A stretch of 64,000 nucleotides of DNA from Sinohyriopsis cumingii (GCA_028554795.2 JAPYKE020000528.1:1-64000), one strand, 5' to 3'; counted from the stretch's first letter, positions 38,149 through 53,009 are shown. Made by a program: numbers and translations. Notes: generated by a model not told the origin, from the letters alone.

Positions 38149-40266
38149 ACAAGGCAGCTAAAAGAATCAGTATGTGCCTTATGCATGAATAAAGTTCACT
38201 AGTACTATAACAAATTAGCATACTTTTCATCACCCCTCAACCATCTAGATTTTTAGATATTTACCTCTGTAGCAGACACACAAAAATACGTAAGCCAAGT
38301 CGACAGCTCATTTGCAGCCCGAGTTACGCATTTGATCTCCAATGCAAATCTAACTGTGACAGGCAGTCACCAACAAGCCAACCTATTTCCAAGCCTAACT
38401 CAAAGTAAATCTGAACCACATATAAATGCTAGGCTTGTGATAATTAGGTTCATGCCTTCTACCTTAAAAATTAGGGGGGTGTCAAAATATGAAACTATCC
38501 AGTGAGACCTTAAGAATTCAAATAGCAGTCTGATTAAGGGAAAATCTTCTTATTTTCAAAACTTTGACCAATTCTAAATAAAACGCAACCTTCAGAAGTT
38601 TGAAATTCAAAATTGTTTGTTTCCTATGATTTATTGAATTTATTGATGACCAAAAGCTATCAAGCAGAGCAACAGCTACGAGACAGCTTCATACTTCATG
38701 TATTACTTTCACCTCTGAAACATACAATTTCTTTATATTATGTCAGTTTCATCATTTTTCATAGCTAATACACCCTGTCTTGTTAGTGCCTGGTGATATC
38801 AGAGATATCTGAGAGCACAAATAATACAACTCTTCATGCAATCTGAAATAGTAGTGAATAAAAGATGTAAAGAAGCCAAGCTGAATTTCTTGTACAATGG
38901 CTGCAGAATGTACATGCCAAGTACTTGAAAGAATAATAACGATGCACGGCATATATAAACTGACCAGAACTCTCTCACTGATTTCATGAAGAAGGTCAAA
39001 TCTATTTTAGAATAGAGAAATCCAAGGTAGACTTAAGCGAGGCAACTCATCAGGTAACATCAAATGTATGGACCAATCTTTGTAAACTGAACCACATCAG
39101 TTGGGAAACTTAAACAATGAAATTCTATACCCATATTTATCCCATCTGTTGATAAAACAATATGCATGGATAATGTATTTTAAGAACACTAAGAAGGACA
39201 CCTCTAAATCATTTTCATACTGGCCGGCACATAATGTTGTTGAAGTTGCTGCTATTTAGAAGTGTGTTTTGCTAGTGATTGTCACCTGCATAGAACTGAA
39301 TCTAAAGCAAATAGAAAATCATGCAAAGTAAAAAAGGGGAGGAGAAAAAACACAATGTAAAAAAGGGACATCCATTTAATATAACTCACCAAAAACTTCA
39401 ATGAAACTGGTGCAGATATATTTGTTCCTGTGAAAGCTCCACAACAATTGGCATGTCTGACTCCCAATAAATTGTTGATGTTGTCCTGCTGTTAGCAATA
39501 TCACTTCAGCAGGTGTGCTCCCATACACCTTGAGGCCTACAACAAAATAAAACCCTGAACTTCTTATATACAGGTCATTATAACTTAAATTTCTGTAAAT
39601 AAGATGAAATATATGTATTGAAACATTACATCATGAGTAGATATGGATGTAAGAGCATTAAATTAAGGTAATCATCATAAAATTAGGAAAATATACTAAG
39701 TTTATACTGAAAATGTTGATAAACTGAATAAGTATGTGAAATACTTCAATTAAACCACCTTGCTTGAAACTTATAAGGCTTTTGTTGTTCATTAGGAGAA
39801 TGGATCAGGAGCAATACCTGGTAGTATTAAAACTGTTGAGTTAAGTCCCTTCTTCTACTATGATTAAGTGCAATCAAATCTATAGGAAGTGTATGTTTGG
39901 AATACCTAACTATGTCAGATTCAAGATATGGAGGTAATAAGGATATGATTTATGGCACAGTGAATCACATTTGACAAGACTGAAAAAATGACACCGGTTC
40001 TTAAGGTCTCACTGGACAGTTTATCTGGTGAATTTTCATCCGACGATGACCAATTACAGAAAAGTGAGAATAATTTTACACTGAAGATACAAATAAAAAC
40101 AAACTAATGATTTTTGTAGAAAGCATACATGTGAGATTTTGACTGCAGTAATCAGGTTAATTCCTGATGCAACTGGTGGTTTTTATACTGAACCAACACT
40201 GCCACCAACCCCTAAATTTTACATTCATTTTTGACAAGAAATAGCTATTTTGAATATTTTTCTGTG
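38149..40266. repeat. Monomer 19, class B'', 2,118 bp
   Basis: B'' markers, with no private change that I noticed. Y lies at 39390-39536. Confidence 0.95.
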
Positions 40267-42391
40267 ACAAGGCAGCTAAAAGAATCAGTATGTGCCTTAT
40301 GCATGAATAAAGTTCACTAGTACTATAACAAATTAGCATACTTTTCATCACCCCTCAACCATCTAGATTTTTAGATATTTACCTCTGTAGCAGACACACA
40401 AAAATACGTAAGCCAAGTCGACAGCTCATTTGCAGCCCGAGTTACGCATTTGATCTCCAATGCAAATCTAACTGTGACAGGCAGTCACCAACAAGCCAAC
40501 CTATTTCCAAGCCTAACTCAAAGAAAATCTGAACCACATATAAATGCTAGGCTTGTGATAATTAGGTTCATGCCTTCTACCTTAAAAATTAGGGGGGTGT
40601 CAAAATATGAAACTATCCAGTGAGACCTTAAGAATTCAAATAGCAGTCTGATTAAGGGAAAATCTTCTTATTTTCAAAACTTTGACCAATTCTAAATAAA
40701 ACGCAACCTTCAGAAGTTTGAAATTCAAAATTGTTTGTTTCCTATGATTTATTGAATTTATTGATGACCAAAAGCTATCAAGCAGAGCAACAGCTATGAG
40801 ACAGCTTCATACTTCATGTATTACTTTCACCTCTGAAACATACAATTTCTTTGTATTATGTCAGTTTCATCATTTTTCATAGCTAATACACCCTGTCTTG
40901 TTAGTGCCTGGTGATATCAGAGATATCTGAGAGCACAAATAATACAACTCTTCATGCAATCTGAAATAGTAGTGAATAAAAGATGTAAAGAAGCCAAGCT
41001 GAATTTCTTGTACAATGGCTGCAGAATGTACATGCCAAGTACTTGAAAGAATAATAACGATGCACGGCATATATAAACTGACCAGAACTCTCTCACTGAT
41101 TTCATGAAGAAGGTCAAATCTATTTTAGAATAGAGAAATCCAAGGTAGACTTAAGAGAGGCAACTCATCAGGTAACATCAAATGTATGGACCAATCTTTG
41201 TAAACTGAACCACATCAGTTGGGAAACTTAAACAATGAAATTCTATACCCATATTTATCCCATCTGTTGATAAAACAATATGCATGGATGATGTATTTTA
41301 AGAACACTAAGAAGGACACCTCTAAATCATTTTCATACTGGCCGGCACATAATGTTGTTGAAGTTGCTGCTATTTAGAAGTGTGTTTTGCTAGTGATTGT
41401 CACCTGCATAGAACTGAATCTAAAGCAAATAGAAAATCATGCAAAGTAAAAAAGGGGAGGAGAAAAAACACAATGTAAAAAAGGGACATCCATTTAATAT
41501 AACTCACCAAAAACTTCAGTGAAACTGGTGCAGATATATTTGTTCCTGTGAAAGCTCCACAACAATTGGCATGTCTGACTCCCAATAAATTGTTGATGTT
41601 GTCCTGCTGTTAGCAATATCACTTCAGCAGGTGTGCTCCCATACACCTTGAGGCCTACAACAAAATAAAACCCTGAACTTCTTATATACAGGTCATTATA
41701 ACTTAAATTTCTGTAAATAAGATGAAATATATGTATTGAAACATTACATCATGAGTAGATATGGATGTAAGAGCATTAAATTAAGGTAATCATCATAAAA
41801 TTAGGAAAATATACTAAGTTTATACTGAAAATGTTGATAAACTGAATAAGTATGTGAAATACTTCAATTAAACCACCTTGCTTGAAACTTATAAGGCTTT
41901 TGTTGTTCATTAGGAGAATGGATCAGGAGCAATACCTGGTAGTATTAAAACTGTTGAGTTAAGTCCCTTCTTCTACTATGATTAAGTGCAATCAAATCTA
42001 TAGGAAGTGTATGTTTGGAATACCTAACTATGTCAGATTCAAGATATGGAGGTAATAAGGATATGATTTATGGCACAGTGAATCACATTTGACAAGACTG
42101 AAAAAATGACACCGGTTCTTAAGGTCTCACTGGACAGTTTATCTGGTGAATTTTCATCCGACGATGACCAATTACCAATTACAGAAAAGTGAGAATAATT
42201 TTACACTGAAGATACAAATAAAAACAAACTAATGATTTTTGTAGAAAGCATACATGTGAGATTTTGACTGCAGTAATCAGGTTAATTCCTGATGCAACTG
42301 GTGGTTTTTATACTGAACCAACACTGCCACCAACCCCTAAATTTTACATTCATTTTTGACAAGAAATAGCTATTTTGAATATTTTTCTGTG
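40267..42391. repeat. Monomer 20, class B' with 7-bp duplication, 2,125 bp
   Basis: B' markers, with Y at 41508-41654 carrying the Ile-to-Thr change. CCAATTA is doubled at 42168-42181, which accounts for the 7 extra bases and shifts the frame of candidate V. Confidence 0.95.
42168..42181. repeat. Private 7-bp tandem duplication in copy 20
   Basis: CCAATTA occurs twice in direct succession where all other copies have it once. It marks a recent event that has not spread to neighbouring units and accounts exactly for the 2,125-bp length of this unit. Confidence 0.97.
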
Positions 42392-44511
42392 ACAAGGCAG
42401 CTAAAAGAATCAGTATGTGCCTTATGCATGAATAAAGTTCACTAGTACTATAACAAATTAGCATACTTTTCATCACCCCTCAACCATCTAGATTTTTAGA
42501 TATTTACCTCTGTAGCAGACACACAAAAATACGTAGCCCGAGTTACGCATTTGATCTCCAATGCAAATCTAACTGTGACAGGCAGTCACCAACAAGCCAA
42601 CCTATTTCCAAGCCTAACTCAAAGTAAATCTGAACCACATTATAGATTTAGCTTATGTGTGAATTTATAAATGCTAGGCTTGTGATAATTAGGTTCATGC
42701 CTTCTACCTTAAAAATTAGGGGGGTGTCAAAATATGAAACTATCCAGTGAGACCTTAAGAATTCAAATAGCAGTCTGATTAAGGGAAAATCTTCTTATTT
42801 TCAAAACTTTGACCAATTCTAAATAAAACGCAACCGTCAGAAGTTTGAAATTCAAAATTGTTTGTTTCCTATGATTTATTGAATTTATTGATGACCAAAA
42901 GCTATCAAGCAGAGCAACAGCTATGAGACAGCTTCATACTTCATGTATTACTTTCACCTCTGAAACATACAATTTCTTTATATTATGTCAGTTTCATCAT
43001 TTTTCATAGCTAATACACCCTGTCTTGTTAGTGCCTGGTGATATCAGAGATATCTGAGAGCACAAATAATACAACTCTTCATGCAATCTGAAATAGTAGT
43101 GAATAAAAGATGTAAAGAAGCCAAGCTGAATTTCTTGTACAATGGCTGCAGAATGTACATGCCAAGTACTTGAAAGAATAATAACGATGCACGGCATATA
43201 TAAACTGACCAGAACTCTCTCACTGATTTCATGAAGAAGGTCAAATCTATTTTAGAATAGAGAAATCCAAGGTAGACTTAAGCGAGGCAACTCATCAGGT
43301 AACATCAAATGTATGGACCAATCTTTGTAAACTGAACCACATCAGTTGGGAAACTTAAACAATGAAATTCTATACCCATATTTATCCCATCTGTTGATAA
43401 AACAATATGCATGGATAATGTATTTTAAGAACACTAAGAAGGACACCTCTAAATCATTTTCATACTGGCCGGCACATAATGTTGTTGAAGTTGCTGCTAT
43501 TTAGAAGTGTGTTTTGCTAGTGATTGTCACCTGCATAGAACTGAATCTAAAGCAAATAGAAAATCATGCAAAGTAAAAAAGGGGAGGAGAAAAAACACAA
43601 TGTAAAAAAGGGACATCCATTTAATATAACTCACCAAAAACTTCAATGAAACTGGTGCAGATATATTTGTTCCTGTGAAAGCTCCACAACAATTGGCATG
43701 TCTGACTCCCAATAAATTGTTGATGTTGTCCTGCTGTTAGCAATATCACTTCAGCAGGTGTGCTCCCATACACCTTGAGGCCTACAACAAAATAAAACCC
43801 TGAACTTCTTATATACAGGTCATTATAACTTAAATTTCTGTAAATAAGATGAAATATATGTATTGAAACATTACATCATGAGTAGATATGGATGTAAGAG
43901 CATTAAATTAAGGTAATCATCATAAAATTAGGAAAATATACTAAGTTTATACTGAAAATGTTGATAAACTGAATAAGTATGTGAAATACTTCAATTAAAC
44001 CACCTTGCTTGAAACTTATAAGGCTTTTGTTGTTCATTAGGAGAATGGATCAGGAGCAATACCTGGTAGTATTAAAACTGTTGAGTTAAGTCCCTTCTTC
44101 TACTATGATTAAGTGCAATCAAATCTATAGGAAGTGTATGTTTGGAATACCTAACTATGTCAGATTCAAGATATGGAGGTAATAAGGATATGATTTATGG
44201 CACAGTGAATCACATTTGACAAGACTGAAAAAATGACACCGGTTCTTAAGGTCTCACTGGACAGTTTATCTGGTGAATTTTCATCCGACGATGACCAATT
44301 ACAGAAAAGTGAGAATAATTTTACACTGAAGATACAAATAAAAACAAACTAATGATTTTTGTAGAAAGCATACATGTGAGATTTTGACTGCAGTAATCAG
44401 GTTAATTCCTGATGCAACTGGTGGTTTTTATACTGAACCAACACTGCCACCAACCCCTAAATTTTACATTCATTTTTGACAAGAAATAGCTATTTTGAAT
44501 ATTTTTCTGTG
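42392..44511. repeat. Monomer 21, class A, middle/right block transition, 2,120 bp
   Basis: A indel state with GCTATGAGAC (as in right-block copies), TTAAGCGAGG (middle-block state) and intact GCCGGC. CAACCGTCAG at about 42836 is private. Y lies at 43635-43781. Confidence 0.95.
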
Positions 44512-46655
44512 ACAAGGCAGCTAAAAGAATCAGTATGTGCCTTATGCATGAATAAAGTTCACTAGTACTATAACAAATTAGCATACTTTTCATCACCCCT
44601 CAACCATCTAGATTTATAGATATTTACCTCTGTAGCAGACACACAAAAATACGTAAGCCAAGTCGACAGCTCATTTGCAGCCCGAGTTACGCATTTGATC
44701 TCCAATGCAAATCTAACTGTGACAGGCAGTCACCAACAAGCCAACTTATTTCCAAGCCTAACTCAAAGTAAATCTGAACCACATTATAGATTTAGCTTAT
44801 GTGTGAATTTATAAATGCTAGGCTTGTGATAATTAGGTTCATGCCTTCTACCTTAAAAATTAGGGGGGTGTCAAAATATGAAACTATCCAGTGAGACCTT
44901 AAGAATTCAAATAGCAGTCTGATTAAGGGAAAATCTTCTTATTTTCAAAACTTTGACCAATTCTAAATAAAACGCAACCTTCAGAAGTTTGAAATTCAAA
45001 ATTGTTTGTTTCCTATGATTTATTGAATTTATTGATGACCAAAAGCTATCAAGCAGAGCAACAGCTATGAGACAGCTTCATACTTCATGTATTACTTTCA
45101 CCTCTGAAACATACAATTTCTTTATATTATGTCAGTTTCATCATTTTTCATAGCTAATACACCCTGTCTTGTTAGTGCCTGGTGATATCAGAGATATCTG
45201 AGAGCACAAATAATACAACTCTTCATGCAATCTGAAATAGTAGTGAATAAAAGATGTAAAGAAGCCAAGCTGAATTTCTTGTACAATGGCTGCAGAATGT
45301 ACATGCCAAGTACTTGAAAGAATAATAACGATGCACGGCATATATAAACTGACCAGAACTCTCTCACTGATTTCATGAAGAAGGTCAAATCTATTTTAGA
45401 ATAGAGAAATCCAAGGTAGACTTAAGGGAGGCAACTCATCAGGTAACATCAAATGTATGGACCAATCTTTGTAAACTGAACCACATCAGTTGGGAAACTT
45501 AAACAATGAAATTCTATACCCATATTTATCCCATCTGTTGATAAAACAATATGCATGGATAATGTATTTTAAGAACACTAAGAAGGACACCTCTAAATCA
45601 TTTTCATACTGGCCGGCACATAATGTTGTTGAAGTTGCTACTATTTAGAAGTGTGTTTTGCTAGTGATTGTCACCTGCATAGAACTGAATCTAAAGCAAA
45701 TAGAAAATCATGCAAAGTAAAAAAGGGGAGGAGAAAAAACACAATGTAAAAAAGGGACATCCATTTAATATAACTCACCAAAAACTTCAATGAAACTGGT
45801 GCAGATATATTTGTTCCTGTGAAAGCTCCACAACAATTGGCATGTCTGACTCCCAATAAATTGTTGATGTTGTCCTGCTGTTAGCAATATCACTTCAGCA
45901 GGTGTGCTCCCATACACCTTGAGGCCTACAACAAAATAAAACCCTGAACTTCTTATATACAGGTCATTATAACTTAAATTTCTGTAAATAAGATGAAATA
46001 TATGTATTGAAACATTACATCATGAGTAGATATGGATGTAAGAGCATTAAATTAAGGTAATCATCATAAAATTAGGAAAATATACTAAGTTTATACTGAA
46101 AATGTTGATAAACTGAATAAGTATGTGAAATACTTCAATTAAACCACCTTGCTTGAAACTTATAAGGCTTTTGTTGTTCATTAGGAGAATGGATCAGGAG
46201 CAATACCTGGTAGTATTAAAACTGTTGAGTTAAGTCCCTTCTTCTACTATGATTAAGTGCAATCAAATCTATAGGAAGTGTATGTTTGGAATACCTAACT
46301 ATGTCAGATTCAAGATATGGAGGTAATAAGGATATGATTTATGGCACAGTGAATCACATTTGACAAGACTGAAAAAATGACACCGGTTCTTAAGGTCTCA
46401 CTGGACAGTTTATCTGGTGAATTTTCATCCGACGATGACCAATTACAGAAAAGTGAGAATAATTTTACACTGAAGATACAAATAAAAACAAACTAATGAT
46501 TTTTGTAGAAAGCATACATGTGAGATTTTGACTGCAGTAATCAGGTTAATTCCTGATGCAACTGGTGGTTTTTATACTGAACCAACACTGCCACCAACCC
46601 CTAAATTTTACATTCATTTTTGACAAGAAATAGCTATTTTGAATATTTTTCTGTG
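44512..46655. repeat. Monomer 22, hybrid with both indel segments, 2,144 bp
   Basis: It carries the B-specific 24-bp segment (44655-44678) and also the A-specific 26-bp segment (44785-44810), and is the only such unit in the window. Other markers are right-block type (TTAAGGGAGG, GTTGCTACT). Private changes are GATTTATAGAT at about 44611 and CCAACTTATTT at about 44742. W is the 89-nt form at 44628-44716; Y lies at 45779-45925. Confidence 0.96.
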
Positions 46656-48773
46656 ACAAGGCAGCTAAAAGAATCAGTATGTGCCTTATGCATGAATAAA
46701 GTTCACTAGTACTATAACAAATTAGCATACTTTTCATCACCCCTCAACCATCTAGATTTTTAGATATTTACCTCTGTAGCAGACACACAGAAATGCGTAA
46801 GCCAAGTCGACAGCTCATTTGCAGCCTGAGTTACGCATTTCATCTCCAATGCAAATCTAACTGTGACAGGCAGTCACCAACAAGCCAACCTATTTCCAAG
46901 CCTAACTCAAAGTAAATCTGAACCACATATAAATGCTAGGCTTGTGATAATTAGGTTCATGCCTTCTACCTTAAAAATTAGGGGGGTGTCAAAATATGAA
47001 ACTATCCAGTGAGACCTTAAGAATTCAAATAGCAGTCTGATTAAGGGAAAATCTTCTTATTTTCAAAACTTTGACCAATTCTAAATAAAACGCAACCTTC
47101 AGAAGTTTGAAATTCAAAATTGTTTGTTTCCTATGATTTATTGAATTTATTGATGACCAAAAGCTATCAAGCAGAGCAACAGCTATGAGACAGCTTCATA
47201 CTTCATGTATTACTTTCACCTCTGAAACATACAATTTCTTTATATTATGTCAGTTTCATCATTTTTCATAGCTAATACACCCTGTCTTGTTAGTGCCTGG
47301 TGATATCAGAGATATCTGAGAGCACAAATAATACAACTCTTCATGCAATCTGAAATAGTAGTGAATAAAAGATGTAAAGAAGCCAAGCTGAATTTCTTGT
47401 ACAATGGCTGCAGAATGTACATGCCAAGTACTTGAAAGAATAATAACGATGCACAGCATATATAAACTGACCAGAACTCTCTCACTGATTTCATGAAGAG
47501 GGTCAAATCTATTTTAGAATAGAGAAATCCAAGGTAGACTTAAGGGAGGCAACTCATCAGGTAACATCAAATGTATGGACCAATCTTTGTAAACTGAACC
47601 ACATCAGTTGGGAAACTTAAACAATGAAATTCTATACCCATATTTATCCCATCTGTTGATAAAACAATATGCATGGATAATGTATTTTAAGAACACTAAG
47701 AAGGACACCTCTAAATCATTTTCATACTGGCCGGCACATAATGTTGCTGAAGTTGCTACTATTTAGAAGTGTGTTTTGCTAGTGATTGTCACCTGCATAG
47801 AACTGAATCTAAAGCAAATAGAAAATCATGCAAAGTAAAAAAGGGGAGGAGAAAAAACACAATGTAAAAAAGGGACATCTATTTAATATAACTCACCAAA
47901 AACTTCAATGAAACTGGTGCAGATATATTTGTTCCTGTGAAAGCTCCACAACAATTGGCATGTCTGACTCCCAATAAATTGTTGATGTTGTCCTGCTGTT
48001 AGCAATATCACTTCAGCAGGTGTGCTCCCATACACCTTGAGGCCTACAACAAAATAAAACCCTGAACTTCTTATATACAGGTCATTATAACTTAAATTTC
48101 TGTAAATAAGATGAAATATATGTATTGAAACATTACATCATGAGTAGATATGGATGTAAGAGCATTAAATTAAGGTAATCATCATAAAATTAGGAAAATA
48201 TACTAAGTTTATACTGAAAATGTTGATAAACTGAATAAGTATGTGAAATACTTCAATTAAACCACCTTGCTTGAAACTTATAAGGCTTTTGTTGTTCATT
48301 AGGAGAATGGATCAGGAGCAATACCTGGTAGTATTAAAACTGTTGAGTTAAGTCCCTTCTTCTACTATGATTAAGTGCAATCAAATCTATAGGAAGTGTA
48401 TGTTTGGAATACCTAACTATGTCAGATTCAAGATATGGAGGTAATAAGGATATGATTTATGGCACAGTGAATCACATTTGACAAGACTGAAAAAATGACA
48501 CCGGTTCTTAAGGTCTCACTGGACAGTCTATCTGGTGAATTTTCATCCGACGATGACCAATTACAGAAAAGTGAGAATAATTTTACACTGAAGATACAAA
48601 TAAAAACAAACTAATGATTTTTGTAGAAAGCATACATGTGAGATTTTGACTGCAGTAATCAGGTTAATTCCTGATGCAACTGGTGGTTTTTATACTGAAC
48701 CAACACTGCCACCAACCCCTAAATTTTACATTCATTTTTGACAAGAAATAGCTATTTTGAATATTTTTCTGTG
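46656..48773. repeat. Monomer 23, class B, chimera of 29-like and 30-like halves, 2,118 bp
   Basis: The left half shares ACAGAAATGCG, GCATTTCATC, GCACAGCAT and GAAGAGGGTC with monomer 29. The right half shares TGTTGCTGAAG, GACATCTATT and CAGTCTATC with monomer 30. A private CAGCCTGAG lies at about 46822. Y lies at 47897-48043. Confidence 0.94.
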
Positions 48774-50891
48774 ACAAGGCAGCTAAAAGAATCAGTATGT
48801 GCCTTATGCATGAATAAAGTTCACTAGTACTATAACAAATTAGCATACTTTTCATCACCCCTCAACCATCTAGATTTTTAGATATTTACCTCTGTAGCAG
48901 ACACACAAAAATACGTAAACCAAGTCGACAGCTCATTTGCAGCCCGAGTTACGCATTTGATCTCCAATGCAAATCTAACTGTGACAGGCAGTCACCAACA
49001 AGCCAACCTATTTCCAAGCCTAACTCAAAGTAAATCTGAACCACATATAAATGCTAGGCTTGTGATAATTAGGTTCATGCCTTCTACCTTAAAAATTAGG
49101 GGGGTGTCAAAATATGAAACTATCCAGTGAGACCTTAAGAATTCAAATAGCAGTCTGATTAAGGGAAAATCTTCTTATTTTCAAAACTTTGACCAATTCT
49201 AAATAAAACGCAACCTTCAGAAGTTTGAAATTCAAAATTGTTTGTTTCCTATGATTTATTGAATTTATTGATGACCAAAAGCTATCAAGCAGAGCAACAG
49301 CTATGAGACAGCTTCATACTTCATGTATTACTTTCACCTCTGAAACATACAATTTCTTTATATTATGTCAGTTTCATCATTTTTCATAGCTAATACACCC
49401 TGTCTTGTTAGTGCCTGGTGATATCAGAGATATCTGAGAGCACAAATAATACAACTCTTCATGCAATCTGAAATAGTAGTGAATAAAAGATGTAAAGAAG
49501 CCAAGCTGAATTTCTTGTACAATGGCTGCAGAATGTACATGCCAAGTACTTGAAAGAATAATAACGATGCACGGCATATATAAACTGACCAGAACTCTCT
49601 CACTGATTTCATGAAGAAGGTCAAATCTATTTTAGAATAGAGAAATCCAAGGTAGACTTAAGGGAGGCAACTCATCAGGTAACATCAAATGTATGGACCA
49701 ATCTTTGTAAACTGAACCACATCAGTTGGGAAACTTAAACAATGAAATTCTATACCCATATTTATCCCATCTGTTGATAAAACAATATGCATGGATAATG
49801 TATTTTAAGAACACTAAGAAGGACACCTCTAAATCATTTTCATACTGGCCGGCACATAATGTTGTTGAAGTTGCTACTATTTAGAAGTGTGTTTTGCTAG
49901 TGATTGTCACCTGCATAGAACTGAATCTAAAGCAAATAGAAAATCATGCAAAGTAAAAAATGGGAGGAGAAAAAACACAATGTAAAAAAGGGACATCCAT
50001 TTAATATAACTCACCAAAAACTTCAATGAAACTGGTGCAGATATATTTGTTCCTGTGAAAGCTCCACAACAATTGGCATGTCTGACTCCCAATAAATTGT
50101 TGATGTTGTCCTGCTGTTAGCAATATCACTTCAGCAGGTGTGCTCCCATACACCTTGAGGCCTACAACAAAATAAAACCCTGAACTTCTTATATACAGGT
50201 CATTATAACTTAAATTTCTGTAAATAAGATGAAATATATGTATTGAAACATTACATCATGAGTAGATATGGATGTAAGAGCATTAAATTAAGGTAATCAT
50301 CATAAAATTAGGAAAATATACTAAGTTTATACTGAAAATGTTGATAAACTGAATAAGTATGTGAAATACTTCAATTAAACCACCTTGCTTGAAACTTATA
50401 AGGCTTTTGTTGTTCATTAGGAGAATGGATCAGGAGCAATACCTGGTAGTATTAAAACTGTTGAGTTAAGTCCCTTCTTCTACTATGATTAAGTGCAATC
50501 AAATCTATAGGAAGTGTATGTTTGGAATACCTAACTATGTCAGATTCAAGATATGGAGGTAATAAGGATATGATTTATGGCACAGTGAATCACATTTGAC
50601 AAGACTGAAAAAATGACACCGGTTCTTAAGGTCTCACTGGACAGTTTATCTGGTGAATTTTCATCCGACGATGACCAATTACAGAAAAGTGAGAATAATT
50701 TTACACTGAAGATACAAATAAAAACAAACTAATGATTTTTGTAGAAAGCATACATGTGAGATTTTGACTGCAGTAATCAGGTTAATTCCTGATGCAACTG
50801 GTGGTTTTTATACTGAACCAACACTGCCACCAACCCCTAAATTTTACATTCATTTTTGACAAGAAATAGCTATTTTGAATATTTTTCTGTG
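48774..50891. repeat. Monomer 24, class B, 2,118 bp
   Basis: CGTAAACCAAG at about 48914 is shared with monomers 30 and 31. AATGGGAGG at about 49960 is private. Y lies at 50015-50161. Confidence 0.95.
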
Positions 50892-53009
50892 ACAAGGCAG
50901 CTAAAAGAATCAGTATGTGCCTTATGCATGAATAAAGTTCACTAGTACTATAACAAATTAGCATACTTTTCATCACCCCTCAACCATCTAGATTTTTAGA
51001 TATTTACCTCTGTAGCAGACACACAAAAATACGTAAGCCAAGTCGACAGCTCATTTGCAGCCCGAGTTACGCATTTCATCTCCAATGCAAATCTAACTGT
51101 GACAGGCAGTCACCAACAAGCCAACCTATTTCCAAGCCTAACTCAAAGTAAATCTGAACCACATATAAATGCTAGGCTTGTGATAATTAGGTTCATGCCT
51201 TCTACCTTAAAAATTAGGGGGGTGTCAAAATATGAAACTATCCAGTGAGACCTTAAGAATTCAAATAGCAGTCTGATTAAGGGAAAATCTTCTTATTTTC
51301 AAAACTTTGACCAATTCTAAATAAAACGCAACCTTCAGAAGTTTGAAATTCAAAATTGTTTGTTTCCTATGGTTTATTGAATTTATTGATGACCAAAAGC
51401 TATCAAGCAGAGCAACAGCTATGAGACAGCTTCATACTTCATGTATTACTTTCACCTCTGAAACATACAATTTCTTTATATTATGTCAGTTTCATCATTT
51501 TTCATAGCTAATACACCCTGTCTTGTTAGTGCCTGGTGATATCAGAGATATCTGAGAGCACAAATAATACAACTCTTCATGCAATCTGAAATAGTAGTGA
51601 ATAAAAGATGTAAAGAAGCCAAGCTGAATTTCTTGTACAATGGCTGCAGAATGTACATGCCAAGTACTTGAAAGAATAATAACGATGCACGGCATATATA
51701 AACTGACCAGAACTCTCTCACTGATTTCATGAAGAAGGTCAAATCTATTTTAGAATAGAGAAATCCAAGGTAGACTTAAGGGAGGCAACTCATCAGGTAA
51801 CATCAAATGTATGGACCAATCTTTGTAAACTGAACCACATCAGTTGGGAAACTTAAACAATGAAATTCTATACCCATATTTATCCCATCTGTTGATAAAA
51901 CAATATGCATGGATAATGTATTTTAAGAACACTAAGAAGGACACCTCTAAATCATTTTCATACTGGCCGGCACATAATGTTGTTGAAGTTGCTACTATTT
52001 AGAAGTGTGTTTTGCTAGTGATTGTCACCTGCATAGAACTGAATCTAAAGCAAATAGAAAATCATGCAAAGTAAAAAAGGGGAGGAGAAAAAACACAATG
52101 TAAAAAAGGGACATCCATTTAATATAACTCACCAAAAACTTCAATGAAACTGGTGCAGATATATTTGTTCCTGTGAAAGCTCCACAACAATTGGCATGTC
52201 TGACTCCCAATAAATTGTTGATGTTGTCCTGCTGTTAGCAATATCACTTCAGCAGGTGTGCTCCCATACACCTTGAGGCCTACAACAAAATAAAACCCTG
52301 AACTTCTTATATACAGGTCATTATAACTTAAATTTCTGTAAATAAGATGAAATATATGTATTGAAACATTACATCATGAGTAGATATGGATGTAAGAGCA
52401 TTAAATTAAGGTAATCATCATAAAATTAGGAAAATATACTAAGTTTATACTGAAAATGTTGATAAACTGAATAAGTATGTGAAATACTTCAATTAAACCA
52501 CCTTGCTTGAAACTTATAAGGCTTTTGTTGTTCATTAGGAGAATGGATCAGGAGCAATACCTGGTAGTATTAAAACTGTTGAGTTAAGTCCCTTCTTCTA
52601 CTATGATTAAGTGCAATCAAATCTATAGGAAGTGTATGTTTGGAATACCTAACTATGTCAGATTCAAGATATGGAGGTAATAAGGATATGATTTATGGCA
52701 CAGTGAATCACATTTGACAAGACTGAAAAAATGACACCGGTTCTTAAGGTCTCACTGGACAGTTTATCTGGTGAATTTTCATCCGACGATGACCAATTAC
52801 AGAAAAGTGAGAATAATTTTACACTGAAGATACAAATAAAAACAAACTAATGATTTTTGTAGAAAGCATACATGTGAGATTTTGACTGCAGTAATCAGGT
52901 TAATTCCTGATGCAACTGGTGGTTTTTATACTGAACCAACACTGCCACCAACCCCTAAATTTTACATTCATTTTTGACAAGAAATAGCTATTTTGAATAT
53001 TTTTCTGTG
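50892..53009. repeat. Monomer 25, class B, 2,118 bp
   Basis: GCATTTCATC (shared with 23, 26 and 29) and a private CTATGGTTT at about 51370. Y lies at 52133-52279. Confidence 0.95.

Larger units (their letters stand above)
19079..44511. repeat. Middle block: trimeric higher-order repeat B'-A'-B'' (copies 10-21)
   Basis: B' copies (10, 13, 17, 20) share AAAGAAAATC, TTTGTATTATG, TTAAGAGAGG, GGATGATGTA and TTCAGTGAAAC. A' copies (11, 14, 18) share TGGACGGCAC, which destroys the GCCGGC site present elsewhere. B'' copies (12, 15, 19) have the B indels with GCTACGAGAC and TTAAGCGAGG. The order is B'A'B'' B'A'B'' A'' B'A'B'' B'A. B' elements are spaced 6,356, 8,476 and 6,356 bp apart; the longer gap is one trimer plus the extra 2,120-bp copy 16. 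All have TATGTCAG instead of the left block's TATGTCCG. Confidence 0.85.
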
